A program made the position numbers and the translations under genes. This document shows positions 45,257 to 55,448 of a DNA stretch of 64,000 nt, piece by piece (position 1 is the stretch's first letter; every line of letters starts with the position of its first letter). This DNA is from Zoroaster sp. YZ-2022 (taxonomy: Eukaryota; Echinodermata; Asteroidea; Forcipulatida; Zoroasteridae): assembly GCA_029582265.1 (NCBI GenBank), contig CM055834.1:2790001-2854000 (forward strand), given 5' to 3'. Below the pieces are notes generated by a model that was not told the origin of the DNA, did not search any database, and saw only the letters and a list, made by a program, of their open reading frames with translations.

Positions 45257-45648
45257 TGCCATAGTAATAATTCAGTTTTGAATTGGCCACGTACGTGAAA
45301 GTTGGGCTGAATAGTGTCTAGTATGATGAACGACAACATCGTCCCCAGGATTTTCCTGCAGTTTATGCATACCTCATTGCCACTACTCTCTCGCCCTGGG
45401 AGGGGACGGTTTCAATATACGCAAATATTGGATATCCAAATTAAGCGATAGACCAATACTGTTGTTGAATTGCGTTAGCTGCAGTGGGGAGGCCGGGACT
45501 AGGCTATTTAATTTATTTCATAATTATTTTGGTAAAATCACTCATACAAATATTGTATGTGTTAAAAAATAGAAATTAATTCATAAAGGCAAAATTAATA
45601 TTTTGTTTCCTCGAAATAATTTCCAAACTGTTTCCGTTTGTTGAAGTA

Positions 45649-45900
45649 ACCAATCAGCGGTGCGGAAAGCACTTTCTACATCAGAAACATTGAAACAATT
45701 CAGGTCGGGACTATCTATTACTGAATAATTTTATCTTTTTTAACCAATTTGAGAGGAAACAAAAACAGAAAAAGCTGAGCCTTATCATGTTTCTGTCAAC
45801 CAATCAGGTGATACATCACCATTCAGCAGTGACTTCACTTTGACCAATCAGAGCTTTACGCATGCAATCCTTTGGATCACAAACATTCAATATAAACACT
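45649..45900 (+). promoter_or_regulatory. promoter of the fibrinogen-domain gene: three CCAAT boxes and TATA
   Basis: ACCAATCAG, a perfect NF-Y core, occurs at 45649, 45799 and 45843, and TATAAACA at 45891. The last CCAAT is ~48 bp before the TATA element and the predicted transcription start is near 45920, giving a ~160-base 5' UTR to ATG 46082. Confidence 0.6.
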
Positions 45901-46081
45901 CATCGGTCGAAGCTGTGTTACATTTCTACATTGCGCCGTGTGCAGTATAGTCGTGTTTCAATCAAACAGTTGGTCGAACGATGATACCGAAATACTTGAT
46001 TGAATAAAAACTGATAGTTCTACTTGTTTAATTGGATTTATCTTGAAACGTTTTCACCCATATACAAACAATACATTTAAG

Positions 46082-46162
46082 ATGACGCAGCAAGTACTCT
46101 TGATGTGCGTACTCCATTTCAAAATGATGTTCGCGTTTATAGTACCACTGATATCACAAGCG
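46082..46162 (+). CDS. fibrinogen-related secreted protein, exon 1 (signal peptide)
   Basis: ATG 46082 opens 27 codons, MTQQVLLMCVLHFKMMFAFI then VPLISQA, a hydrophobic secretory signal with a small residue at the end for cleavage. The unspliced frame stops a few codons later (TAA, 46178-46180). A donor GTAAGC starts at 46163 and an acceptor TCTCCCCGCAG ends at 46212. Removing these 50 bases is phase 0 and joins the signal directly to the PAN-like domain frame. A start at ATG 46105 in the other frame would give a cytosolic N-terminus, which does not suit a disulphide-rich lectin. Confidence 0.65.
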
Positions 46163-46212
46163 GTAAGCTTGGGAAGTCAATAATTGGCTTGCAAACGAAT
46201 ATCTCCCCGCAG
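46163..46212 (+). other. predicted 50-bp intron
   Basis: GTAAGC ... pyrimidine-rich TATCTCCCCGCAG. Short, but with good splice sites, and it restores the signal-peptide frame. An alternative explanation is a two-base assembly error in a single-exon gene. Confidence 0.55.
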
Positions 46213-47112
46213 ATAACCGAGCACTCAAAACTTTACGTATGCCAAGAAAACTGTACCCTATTACGTCATATTACGAGACGAGACTGTAACATGGATAAGA
46301 ACTGTAAGTCATTTAACTTCTATAAATGCAATAAACTGTGTGAGTTAAATAACTCCACAAGGGCTGAGTATCCTGAATCATTTGATGAAGATCAAGAGAG
46401 TGTGTACTTTGATGAAAATGAAAACACACCTCTCTTCTCATTGCCTGGGATTGATCGCTACAGAAGTTGTAAAGGGCTAATGGAGGCAGGTTACCGCACA
46501 AGTGGTGTCTACAAGATCTACCCAGACGGATTCTGCTGTGCTCTCCAAGTCTATTGTGACATGGACATTGATGGCGGCGGATGGATTGTATTTCAGCACA
46601 GAGAGGACGGCAATATTGACTTTTATCGTGACTGGAGTCAGTATAAGTCTGGCTTCGGTGATCTAAGCGGGGAGCATTGGTTAGGTAATGATAACTTGGT
46701 GAGTCTGACCTCTGATAAATCACACGGGACATGGGACCTCCGCATAGATCTCACAGATTGGAGTGACGATACGGCATTCGCGAAATACACGGATTTCCAA
46801 ATCACTGGAGAGAAGTACACACTGAATTATGGCGACTACGATGTGAGCAGCACTGCTGGTGACTCTCTTGGGCATCACAAGGGAATACACTTCTCAACAA
46901 AGGATAATGACAATGATGCGTCAGGGGGGAATTGTGCACAAATCTATGAAGGAGCCTGGTGGTTTAATAGCTGTTTCACTTCTCAGTTAAATAGTCATTA
47001 TTACTTAGATGGGCAGTATCAGGGATACAAAGGCATTGTGTGGTATGACTGGCATAACAACTACAATCCTCTCAAAGCATCCAGCATGAAAATGCGTGAA
47101 ATAGACATGTAA
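46213..47112 (+). CDS. fibrinogen-related protein (PAN/apple-like + fibrinogen C-terminal domain), exon 2
   Basis: The exon encodes ~299 residues ending at TAA 47110-47112. A PAN/apple-like region (CQENC...C...CKSFNFYKCNKLCELN...SVYF) is followed by a complete fibrinogen C-terminal domain. The domain starts at SCKGLMEAGYRTSGVYKI and contains YCDMDIDGGGWIVFQHREDG, the Ca2+ loop DNDNDASGGNCA, GAWWFNSC and the closing W...LKASSMKMREI. Cysteines are paired as in the family, so it looks functional. Fibrinogen-related proteins are secreted lectins that bind acetylated or other glycans in innate recognition. With exon 1 the protein is ~326 residues. The paralogue is not identifiable. Confidence 0.85.
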   Translation: MTEHSKLYVCQENCTLLRHITRRDCNMDKNCKSFNFYKCNKLCELNNSTRAEYPESFDEDQESVYFDENENTPLFSLPGIDRYRSCKGLMEAGYRTSGVYKIYPDGFCCALQVYCDMDIDGGGWIVFQHREDGNIDFYRDWSQYKSGFGDLSGEHWLGNDNLVSLTSDKSHGTWDLRIDLTDWSDDTAFAKYTDFQITGEKYTLNYGDYDVSSTAGDSLGHHKGIHFSTKDNDNDASGGNCAQIYEGAWWFNSCFTSQLNSHYYLDGQYQGYKGIVWYDWHNNYNPLKASSMKMREIDM

Positions 47113-47152
47113 GTACACTAATTACATTACTGGAAATATACTGGAAAAACAG

Positions 47153-47158
47153 AATAAA
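47153..47158 (+). terminator. poly(A) signal of the fibrinogen-domain gene
   Basis: AATAAA, 41 bases after the stop codon. Confidence 0.6.
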
Positions 47159-47373
47159 AAATAGTAGTTTTATTTGGCAGTCAAAAACATAAATATATGT
47201 GTTTCCCGTCTACCCGCAATCACCAAACACATCACGCCTACCTTTATCATTTAATCATAAATACAAATTATAAATTACAAATAATTGTAAATAAATAAAA
47301 CATATGTTATTATAAGCCTTATGTTTGTGTTTAGGCCAAAAAGGTCTGTTTTCCACCCTATATATTTGTTTAC

Positions 47374-47374
47374 A

Positions 47375-47473
<99 letters not shown>

Positions 47474-47503
47474 AATAATACTAATAAAAATATAATAATA
47501 ATA

Positions 47504-47543
<40 letters not shown>
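47374..47543. repeat. (TAA)n microsatellite
   Basis: About 55 TAA units with a few interruptions. Poly-Leu, poly-Asn and poly-Tyr frames here are artefacts. Confidence 0.95.
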
Positions 47544-47544
<1 letters not shown>

Positions 47545-48978
47545 GGAGGTGAAAGGGTATTCATTTATACCAACCTTATTTTTTATAATTATAAATGGAA
47601 ACACAATATTTTGGTCTTAATTTTGAAAACCTCTGTATTGTTGAAGCTAGTTCAGTTTATTAAGTTATTTTTTAATATTTGGTTTTTTTACGATTTAACA
47701 AACTGTTTCACCATTTTGGAAGAATTAAGTCTCTTGATAGCGTTGAAGGCCAGGGCGCGTCGGAACGGTTTGGTCGCGTAATTTTGCCCTTACTTACAGT
47801 TAGCTATCCGAACTCCCCGTTGCCGGTCATTACACACACAGTGCATGAATCCATATGTATACACACTGTATAAGTTTGGTCAGATATAAGAAAAATATAT
47901 TTGGTGGTGTTTAAAGTTTGTCTGAATGTAATTGTGGTAATTATAAAATGTATGCACTGCACTGAAAATGACACAATGTTTGTAAATGTAATCATATTAG
48001 TATCGTAAACACTGGCCTGTAGACTTTGAGGGATCTGTATCCTTGAATGACCCTCCACCCCCAGACATGTTGCACTTCCTCTGGTGTTTGAATTCCTAAT
48101 GATACTTGTGAAACATCATTGTGTAGTTGCGACAAATGTGTAATGGGTTCCATTGCGGAAATAAATGTGCAATGTGAAGGTGTACACCTTTGGTAATCAC
48201 CTGATTACACGATTATCTAAGTATAATCTAAAAGCTTTAACTTTGTGTGAAGTTATTTGCTCGTATACCAAACATCTAGAGAAATTATTCTTCTGAGATT
48301 CTGTAATAATTGTTTTGAAAAACGTGAGAAATGTCATTTCCAATTTGGATGGATCCATTTTTCCACATTTGAAGACATGTAAATAAATCTGATTACATGT
48401 TCACTGTTTTCTATCGTTAACGGATGCATTTATGCACATGTACTTATAATGTTGTATACAATCTCTTTAGCCATCCCATCCATACTTTCAAACGCTGGTC
48501 TGCGGGTCTAAATCTCATATATAAATGGTTGATTTGGCTTTGCTTAGTGGATTTTTACTTACACTACCGAAAAGGTTAATACTAAAAATGTGAACAAAAT
48601 AACCAGACCATGTCAACAAATATTAGTAAGGTGATTGTCCTTGCCCGACCTAATGTCGTTAGGCCTGACAACAATATAATTGTCCAAGAATGAAAACAAA
48701 AATGGGTACAGTGGTTCCAATGCATCTCCCTCCCTGCATATTCACAATGGATATGAACGGTAAAATAATCCCAGTTCAGCCAGCCGGTAATTTTTTTCCC
48801 CAAACGAAGGATTCAGGACAGTGGCCCTTGACGTTGTAGCTGTGCTAATGATGAAAGTAAATAAATCACAATTTAATCAACCCAACCTCATTTTTCGATT
48901 TGAAAGGACTATCACTAGTTTATTAGCTGCTTCACATAGTCTTATTAACAAATAATAATAATAAATACTAAAAAAACA

Positions 48979-49060
<82 letters not shown>

Positions 49061-49817
49061 CTATGTGTACAATTATGGCTTCAATTTATCACTGCATATA
49101 CGTTATACATATTTGTTGAGAAATATAAGTTGATGCGTTTTTAAATGATCTATATATATATATATATATAAAAAACAAATAATAAATAATAATACAACAA
49201 TTCTTTTACATTCCATTAGCTTCAGTAATTGTTAATATTTGATAAGCTCAGTGACTGGGCAAAATGTTTGTGAAACAGTTTAAGCATATCTCTTTCTTAG
49301 AAATCTTTATTGAAGAAATCTTTTAAATAATAAATATTTGAATGTATTTATAGAATTTACATACGGCCCTAGTCTCTTGTCAACAATTACAATCTGTTGA
49401 ATTCTGCGGACTTTGAAATGTCCTTGGCGAAGCACCTGTCAATTGATGTGTTTTCTACCCCTCTTTTGTTCTCTGATTCACGTGAGTGTACATACGAGGA
49501 AACAAAACAAAATATAAGTAGTCTGCAGAATTTAAGCTGTCTTTCTTAACAATGGATTTGAATTGTTTACAATTTTCTTAATTTTTATAATTAAAGTCAT
49601 TAAAGATATTAATATATTCCATGCTCAAGCGATGTTGGTCACCAAAGTTAAACATGTCATTTTAAATGAGAAACCATTATAAAATAATGATGTATTTGAA
49701 GCATAAATGTCATAAATTTCATAAATTCATTTCAGTTTTATATAAGATTCTTTAACTTATTACCAAATATCAGATTTGAAAATTGTTATTTTTGGGAAAC
49801 CATTTTAAAATATCAAT
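47544..49817. other. no gene; (AT)n microsatellites
   Basis: AT-rich DNA with an (AT)n tract of ~80 bp at 48976-49056 and a shorter one at 49151-49170. No protein-like frame. Ends at the third assembly gap. Confidence 0.5.
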
Positions 49818-50317
49818 NNNNNNNNNNNNNNNNNNNNNNNNNNNNNNNNNNNNNNNNNNNNNNNNNNNNNNNNNNNNNNNNNNNNNNNNNNNNNNNNNNN
49901 NNNNNNNNNNNNNNNNNNNNNNNNNNNNNNNNNNNNNNNNNNNNNNNNNNNNNNNNNNNNNNNNNNNNNNNNNNNNNNNNNNNNNNNNNNNNNNNNNNNN
50001 NNNNNNNNNNNNNNNNNNNNNNNNNNNNNNNNNNNNNNNNNNNNNNNNNNNNNNNNNNNNNNNNNNNNNNNNNNNNNNNNNNNNNNNNNNNNNNNNNNNN
50101 NNNNNNNNNNNNNNNNNNNNNNNNNNNNNNNNNNNNNNNNNNNNNNNNNNNNNNNNNNNNNNNNNNNNNNNNNNNNNNNNNNNNNNNNNNNNNNNNNNNN
50201 NNNNNNNNNNNNNNNNNNNNNNNNNNNNNNNNNNNNNNNNNNNNNNNNNNNNNNNNNNNNNNNNNNNNNNNNNNNNNNNNNNNNNNNNNNNNNNNNNNNN
50301 NNNNNNNNNNNNNNNNN
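49818..50317. other. assembly gap (500 N)
   Basis: Exactly 500 unspecified bases, inside or beside a tandem repeat. Confidence 0.99.
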
Positions 50318-50770
50318 TTTAAAATTTTGGTATGGTCTTTAAGATTATTAAACAAAATGTCATTATTTATTGAACATGAAGGGTACATTTTGTTTGGGGT
50401 AAGTGCAATCATAGTCGGTATGTGTACAATATACCGCACATTGAGTAAGAAAATGGCGTCTATTCTAGCGGCCAATTAACCATTAATTAGTCAACCAAAT
50501 TAGCCGCCTCCAAAATTAAGTGTGCCCAGTGGTATAGTCTTTAAGATTATGAAACAAAATGTCATAATTTATTGAACATGAAGGGTACATTTTGTTTGGG
50601 GTGGGTGGAATTTATTCAATATCTGTGTAGTATATACTGAATAATTAGGTCTACGTTGTAGCGGCTAATTACTCACTAATTAATAAGCCAAATTACCTTT
50701 GTGTACATTCAAGTATACCCAGTGTTATGATTTTTAAGAATATTGAACAAAATTTGGTGATAAATAAAGA
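50318..50770. repeat. ~195-bp tandem repeat, >2 copies, cut by the gap
   Basis: GGTATGGTCTTTAAGATTAT, ...GAACATGAAGGGTACATTTT, GTTTGGGGT, then CTAGCGGCCAATTA...ATTAGTCAACCAAATTA repeats at 50330, 50530 and (diverged) 50720. The gap directly on the left suggests collapsed repeat copies. Confidence 0.8.
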
Positions 50771-51048
50771 TAATGTAAAATTTCGTTCAAAATATCCAGG
50801 AAACATTCTGAAATATAGAGTGTTTATTTCACCACCTTGAACTGCATGGATTCTAATTTTTTTGAATACGCGACTGGGTAGTTCGTGAATCCGCGGTTGG
50901 AATATCTGGCCCAATACGCGGGTAGCTTCAGTCTGGTGTCGACATGACTATTGACTGCTTCCGGAACGGCTACAAATGTGATAACTGACGTACATACATG
51001 TACATGTTAGGCTAAAATAGGCCTAACTGTTAATAGTAATATTATTAA

Positions 51049-51098
<50 letters not shown>

Positions 51099-51186
51099 CT
51101 TGTAGTAAAACTAGTGGAACGCTGGTAGTTGTAACTCCGAGTTTCACGCGTTATGATCATCAGACAACTAATATATATATATATTA
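50771..51186. other. no gene; (AT)n at 51050-51092
   Basis: Non-coding. Another short (AT)n at 51171-51183 precedes the DNA element. Confidence 0.4.
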
Positions 51187-52069
51187 GTAGGGTTTTCAGT
51201 TAAAAATTATTCCTCAACCATTGTCTTATGCTCAATATTTATATCAAATTAAAGGTCTTGTTGAAAGAAATACAATGGTTTTAAATCAAGAAAATCGGAC
51301 AAGTAGTTTTGAGGAATCTTGTTTTATTTAATCAAGTATACAGCATTCGATGAAGCGCGACTGTCCATACACTGTTGTACATCCCTAACCGTTAAATCAG
51401 CCTACACATTACTGTGATACACACGCACAGCGTTCGTGCTCGTTTCCCTCAAGAGCTTTTGAAAGGGTATAAAAAATATACTCTCCGCTCAAAACTAAAC
51501 AAAATTACGGCTCAAAACTTTCACATAAATGATAGAAAAGAGGTTTAAATTAATTCAGACACCGTTCTTACCTTTCAACTTGAAGATTTCACCTCGAAAA
51601 AACGGTGTGTACTTTTTATCTCTTCGTAACTTCGGTTGTAGAGTAGTTATGGAGATCGAGCAAGCACGGGTATGTAAAGGAGCCCTTTGACTCAATAGGG
51701 AAACCGTTTTCATGTCAATCACAATGTACTCGGACGCGGAGACAGCTCTGAAGTGGATGCCCTCAGCAGAGCGCGGCAAATTTTACTGGCTGAATGCGCC
51801 CGATCTCGGAACACTTCGCGAAAGGCTGGGCGGGACGAGAGTGGTTCATTCATAAAAATCTAGGCTTTTGCACGTATTTCCGATTGCTATTTTATTTACA
51901 TTGTTGGATAGCTGAAACTATAAGCTTTCCAATGAGCAGTTACATGTAAGATTTCGACAGGTAAAAGTAATATAATTTTCGATTTAAAATATTGATGTTT
52001 TTTGTTGCGGGCGACGCGCTGTGCGTGTGGAGGTCTTCGGTCAAGCACGTACGAACTGAAAACCCTAGT
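51187..52069. mobile_element. non-autonomous DNA transposon with AGGGTTTTCAGTT ends
   Basis: AGGGTTTTCAGTT at the left (from ~51190) is perfectly inverted at the right (AACTGAAAACCCT, ending ~52066). The trinucleotide AGT flanks both ends and could be the target duplication. The right 470 bp is duplicated in tandem (see the next entry). No transposase was found. Superfamily not assigned. Confidence 0.6.
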
Positions 52070-52147
52070 AATAGTATATACACCGACATGACCGATGGCT
52101 GTAATCCACAGCTTCGTTCGGGTGGAAATTTATCGAAATGAAGAAAA

Positions 52148-52617
52148 AACAGTGTTTACTTTTTATCTCTTCGTAACTTCGGTTGTAGAGTAGTTATGGA
52201 GATCGAGCAAGCATGGGTATGTAAAGGAGCCCTTTGCCTCAATAGGGAAACCCGTTTTCATGTCAATCACAATGTACTCGGGCGCGGAGAGAGCTCCGAA
52301 GTGGATGCCCTCAGCAGAGCGCGGCAAATTTTACGCGCCGAATGCGCAAGATCTCGGAACACTTCGCGAAAGGCTGGTCGGGACGAGAGTGGTTCATTCA
52401 TAAAAACCTAGGCTTTCGCACGTACTTCTGATTGCTATTTTATGTACATTGCTGGATAGCTGAAACTATTTAAGCTTTCCAATGAGCTATTACATGTCAG
52501 ATTTTGACAGGTAAAAGTAGTAAAATGATTTGATTTAAAATTTTGATGTTTTTTGTTGCAGGCGATGCGCTGTACGTGTGGCGGGCTTCGGTCAAGCATG
52601 TACAAACTGAAAACCCT
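52148..52617. repeat. second copy of the element's right half
   Basis: Aligns with 51604-52066 from TTTTTATCTCTTCGTAACTT through GGTTGTAGAGTAGTTATGGA, CAGCAGAGCGCGGCAAATTT, GGACGAGAGTGGTTCATTCA and ending AACTGAAAACCCT. Identity is roughly 90%. The left half is absent. Confidence 0.75.
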
Positions 52618-53196
52618 ATTATGAAAAATCAGGCATTTTTGGTATGCGATGACTTCCTCAGTCATGTCAGTCTGATATTGTCAAATCTCCCATAAGTGAC
52701 CAACATGGTCATTGTACATGCGCAGTGGCAACTATAATAGGATCCTTCTATTTTCTGAAGGGGAGGATTTTTTAGAAGGGAAATCAAGTCCAAAAACCAT
52801 CATAAAAGTGGATTTTAAATATAGTTTTCGCTTTCTGTACCTCCAAAAATCAATGGAATCATTTTTTAACTGGTTAATGGTTGTAAAAAAATTGCAAAAA
52901 AAACCTTTCCAATTCGCAGAAACAATTATTAAAATAATACAAAATAATAAATAAATTATAATGGGTATTAAACAGAAATTTAAAAGATGCAAAGTAGGCT
53001 TATTATAACTGACATGGAATTGCGAGACGGAGGCAAATCCCAGTATAAAAAACACCTTATGATCGTCGTCCAATGGATTTACATGTACATGTATACAACA
53101 CTTACCATCATTGTTTGTTTGTTCCTGTCTGACAACCTTTTTCAGCACCTAAAAATTCCGTAAACCAACTAATACAATTGGAATGGCCTTATATAC
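52618..53196. other. no gene seen
   Basis: Non-coding sequence. Frames at 52712-53148 have no recognisable domain and are A/T-rich. Confidence 0.35.
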
Positions 53197-53244
53197 TGTG
53201 AGAATGGAGGTACATGTACACTGGATAATGGCATTTGTGTTTGA
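53197..53244 (+). pseudogene. EGF-like exon relic
   Basis: TGTGAGAATGGAGGTACATG onward reads CENGGTCTLDNGICV then a stop, very like the start of the EGF exon at 53749 (CENGGILDNDTC). No convincing splice sites flank it, so it looks like a decayed duplicate. Confidence 0.35.
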
Positions 53245-53321
53245 TAAAAAATATCCCGACGTGCCATTTGTTTTTAACCCTACATGTAACCCCTTGGGTA
53301 TTTTTACTAGAAAGTACATGT

Positions 53322-53681
53322 ATCCTGAATCCACCAAAATCCACCAATTTTGTCACACACAAAATGCTGGTGTCCTGAATCCATCAGAATCCGCCAGTGT
53401 AGATATTGGACATATCCTGAATCCGCCAAAATCCACCACTAAATTTTTGGTGGATTTTGGCGGATTCAGGATACCATGTTCACATGAAAATTTGTATAGT
53501 ATGTTGCTGCATAGAATCCATCAAAATCTAACATATACAGTACATCAACCAACATGACCAAGCAGTTAAAAACTATTGAAATCCTGAATCCATCAAAATC
53601 CGCCACATGCTCAATGTGGAGGTATCCTGAATCCACCAAAATCTTCCAATACAGGGGGATGGATTTTGATGGATTCAGGGT
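53322..53681. repeat. TCCTGAATCCRCCAAAATCC motif array with 25-bp perfect palindrome
   Basis: At least seven copies of a ~22-25-bp motif in both orientations: + at 53322, 53372, 53414, ~53579 and ~53624; inverted at 53448-53472 and ~53660-53681. The copies at 53414-53438 and 53448-53472 are exact reverse complements separated by 9 bases. The array lies between the EGF relic and the EGF exon. Confidence 0.85.
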
Positions 53682-53748
53682 GGTTAGGGTTAAAGAGTAA
53701 AATAAATAATACATTTGACTTGACTTTGTTATCTATTTATCTTTTCAG

Positions 53749-53841
53749 AGTGTGCACTCTCCTGTGAGAATGGTGGTATTCTGGATAATGACACCTGTCA
53801 ATGTGATTGTGATCAAAACTGGAGTGGTGAAAACTGTAGTC
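53749..53841 (+). CDS. EGF-like domain exon of a split gene
   Basis: Acceptor TTATCTTTTCAG (ends 53748) and donor GTAAGT (53842) bound a 93-bp exon. Read in phase 1 it encodes CALSCENGGILDNDTCQCDC then DQNWSGENCS, six cysteines in EGF spacing with the C-terminal W-x-G-x-x-C. Symmetric 1-1 phase is usual for shuffled EGF exons. The other exons are not visible; the + strand fibrinogen-domain gene at 46-47 kb ends with its own stop and poly(A) signal, so this is probably a different gene. The Polinton lies in its downstream intron or flank. Confidence 0.6.
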
Positions 53842-54112
53842 GTAAGTAAAATAGCAAAGAAACTTGTGTTGTTGTCCCCGGAAAATAAACAAACAAACGA
53901 TCGAACAAACAAACGAACGAACGAACACTATAATGTGACAAATATTTCACGAGAAAGACATACTCAGAATACAATAAATGTATTATACACATTGCCCACT
54001 ATCCAATGACGATGGACGCAGCCTAATACTAGACCTGCGTAGGTCCTATACTGTATTATACACATTGCCCACTATCCAATGACGATGGATGCAGCCAGTA
54101 GTATGGTAGATG
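53842..54112. other. duplicated 46-bp segment; no gene
   Basis: TGTATTATACACATTGCCCA, CTATCCAATGACGATGGA, YGCAGCC occurs at 53979-54024 and 54050-54095. (AAAC/AACG)n-like simple sequence is at 53885-53925. Confidence 0.6.
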
Positions 54113-54244
54113 GGGGTCCGAGGACAATTATTAAAAAAAGAGATTAAAATAGATGAGATTGTAAAACAAAGTACTTAAAAAAAAAAACTTTGAACTAAAA
54201 AAATTGAAAAAAGTAAAAAATAAAAATGTAGATATATAGTAAAG

Positions 54245-54563
54245 ATGACAACAGAAAAAAAATTGAAAGTAATCGTTCCTTGCAAATGGCTATTAGTTGG
54301 TAAAACGGATAAGTGTTGCATCCCTAGCGTGGGTAATAAAGAATATTGTGGATTACATGTTTTTCGGATTAAGCAAGGCAAACGTATACCCGTTGCGTGT
54401 TTAAGATGTACAAAAGGAACAAAGACGTTGACAAATTGTGTACAAGATGTGCAAATAAAGTATTAATAAATCGTTATAATCGTTTAAAAGTTGTAGAAGG
54501 TAAAGCTAGACGGTATTATAATTTATTCATGAAAGAGTTAATAAAAACAACAACTCGTTTATA
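54245..54563 (+). pseudogene. small Cys-rich Polinton protein, frameshifted
   Basis: ATG 54245 (AGTAAAGATGACAACAG context) opens 73 codons with a Cys/His pattern C...CC...CGLH...CLRCTKG. After a frame change near 54425 a continuing frame adds a CxRC pair and a basic helix to TAG 54561-54563. The paired CxxC-like sites suggest a small zinc-binding protein of about 105 residues. Function unknown. Confidence 0.5.
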
Positions 54564-54668
54564 GAAAAAAACTAACAACTTACTTGTTTTAAAATTAACT
54601 AAAAAATAAGTTTAAAAATTGATTAAAAATTGAAAAAGAAACAAATATTATCTTGTTTAATAGTAAAG

Positions 54669-55364
54669 ATGACAACAGAAAGAAAATATTTATCGAAATG
54701 GACATTATCAGAATTGAAAAGATTTTCACGAGAACACATAGGACAATTAATTTTTACGAAAATAAAGGGTAAAGTTGATAAACGATCTTATTACAAAGCT
54801 GTAAAAACGTATTTACGTCAACATAAACCAAAGCCTTTGTATAAATTAAATTTAGCTGAACTTAAAGAGTACGTAAGAATAAATAATATTGTTTTACCAG
54901 AACGTTTTCGCGGGGGAAGAGGAGAGTTTATTAAAGAGGGCTATATCATCACTATTAAAAGGTTTCGCGGTTTAGAACCCGAGTTAGCTTTCGACGAACC
55001 ACCAATTGATGGTGAAAGAATATTACGCGAGCGATGGCTGTTTGTACCGCATGATCATAGCAAAGAAGAAGATTTAAACATATTTTGGGAAGCGGTAAAG
55101 CCTAAGATTATAGCCAAGTTTGGTGTAGACTTGCAAGATTTTAGATCATTTAAGTTTATGATAAATATACGTATTAGATTACAAAAAGATAGAGTAGATG
55201 GTAATATAGATCGGGAATGGCCAATTTTTCATAATAATAGGCAAATTGTTTTATTAAATTTGAATGAAATTGAAAATATATTAAATAATGTTTTTTCACA
55301 AATTGTTGAGTCTTTAGAAAAGTGGACGCACAACGGTTCCGATGGATTGTGGATCGTATCGTAG
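54669..55364 (+). pseudogene. Polinton polymerase gene, N-terminal region
   Basis: I prefer ATG 54669, whose context AGTAAAGATGACAACAGAAA is identical to that of the preceding small gene, over the earlier in-frame ATG 54630. About 231 residues follow. Two helical SAP/HeH-like segments come first (LSKWTLSELKRFSREHIGQL and LNLAELKEYVRINNIVLPER). Then comes the conserved N-terminal module of Polinton PolB (FWEAVKPKI...KFMINIRIRLQKD...GSDGLWIVS). The frame ends at a stop at 55362-55364, where the exonuclease part should follow. Confidence 0.65.
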
Positions 55365-55448
55365 AAATGAGTATTATTTACAAGAAATAGCAACCTTTTC
55401 ACGGTCGTTCTCATATCGAGCTATGCGACTACATAAACAAACAGTTGG

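Noticed and set aside
46313..46732. 139-codon - strand frame antisense to the fibrinogen-domain exon
   Set aside because: Shadow of the real coding strand; no domain and the + strand protein is clearly conserved.
47275..47604. Poly-Leu/poly-Tyr and poly-Asn frames
   Set aside because: Translation of a (TAA)n microsatellite.
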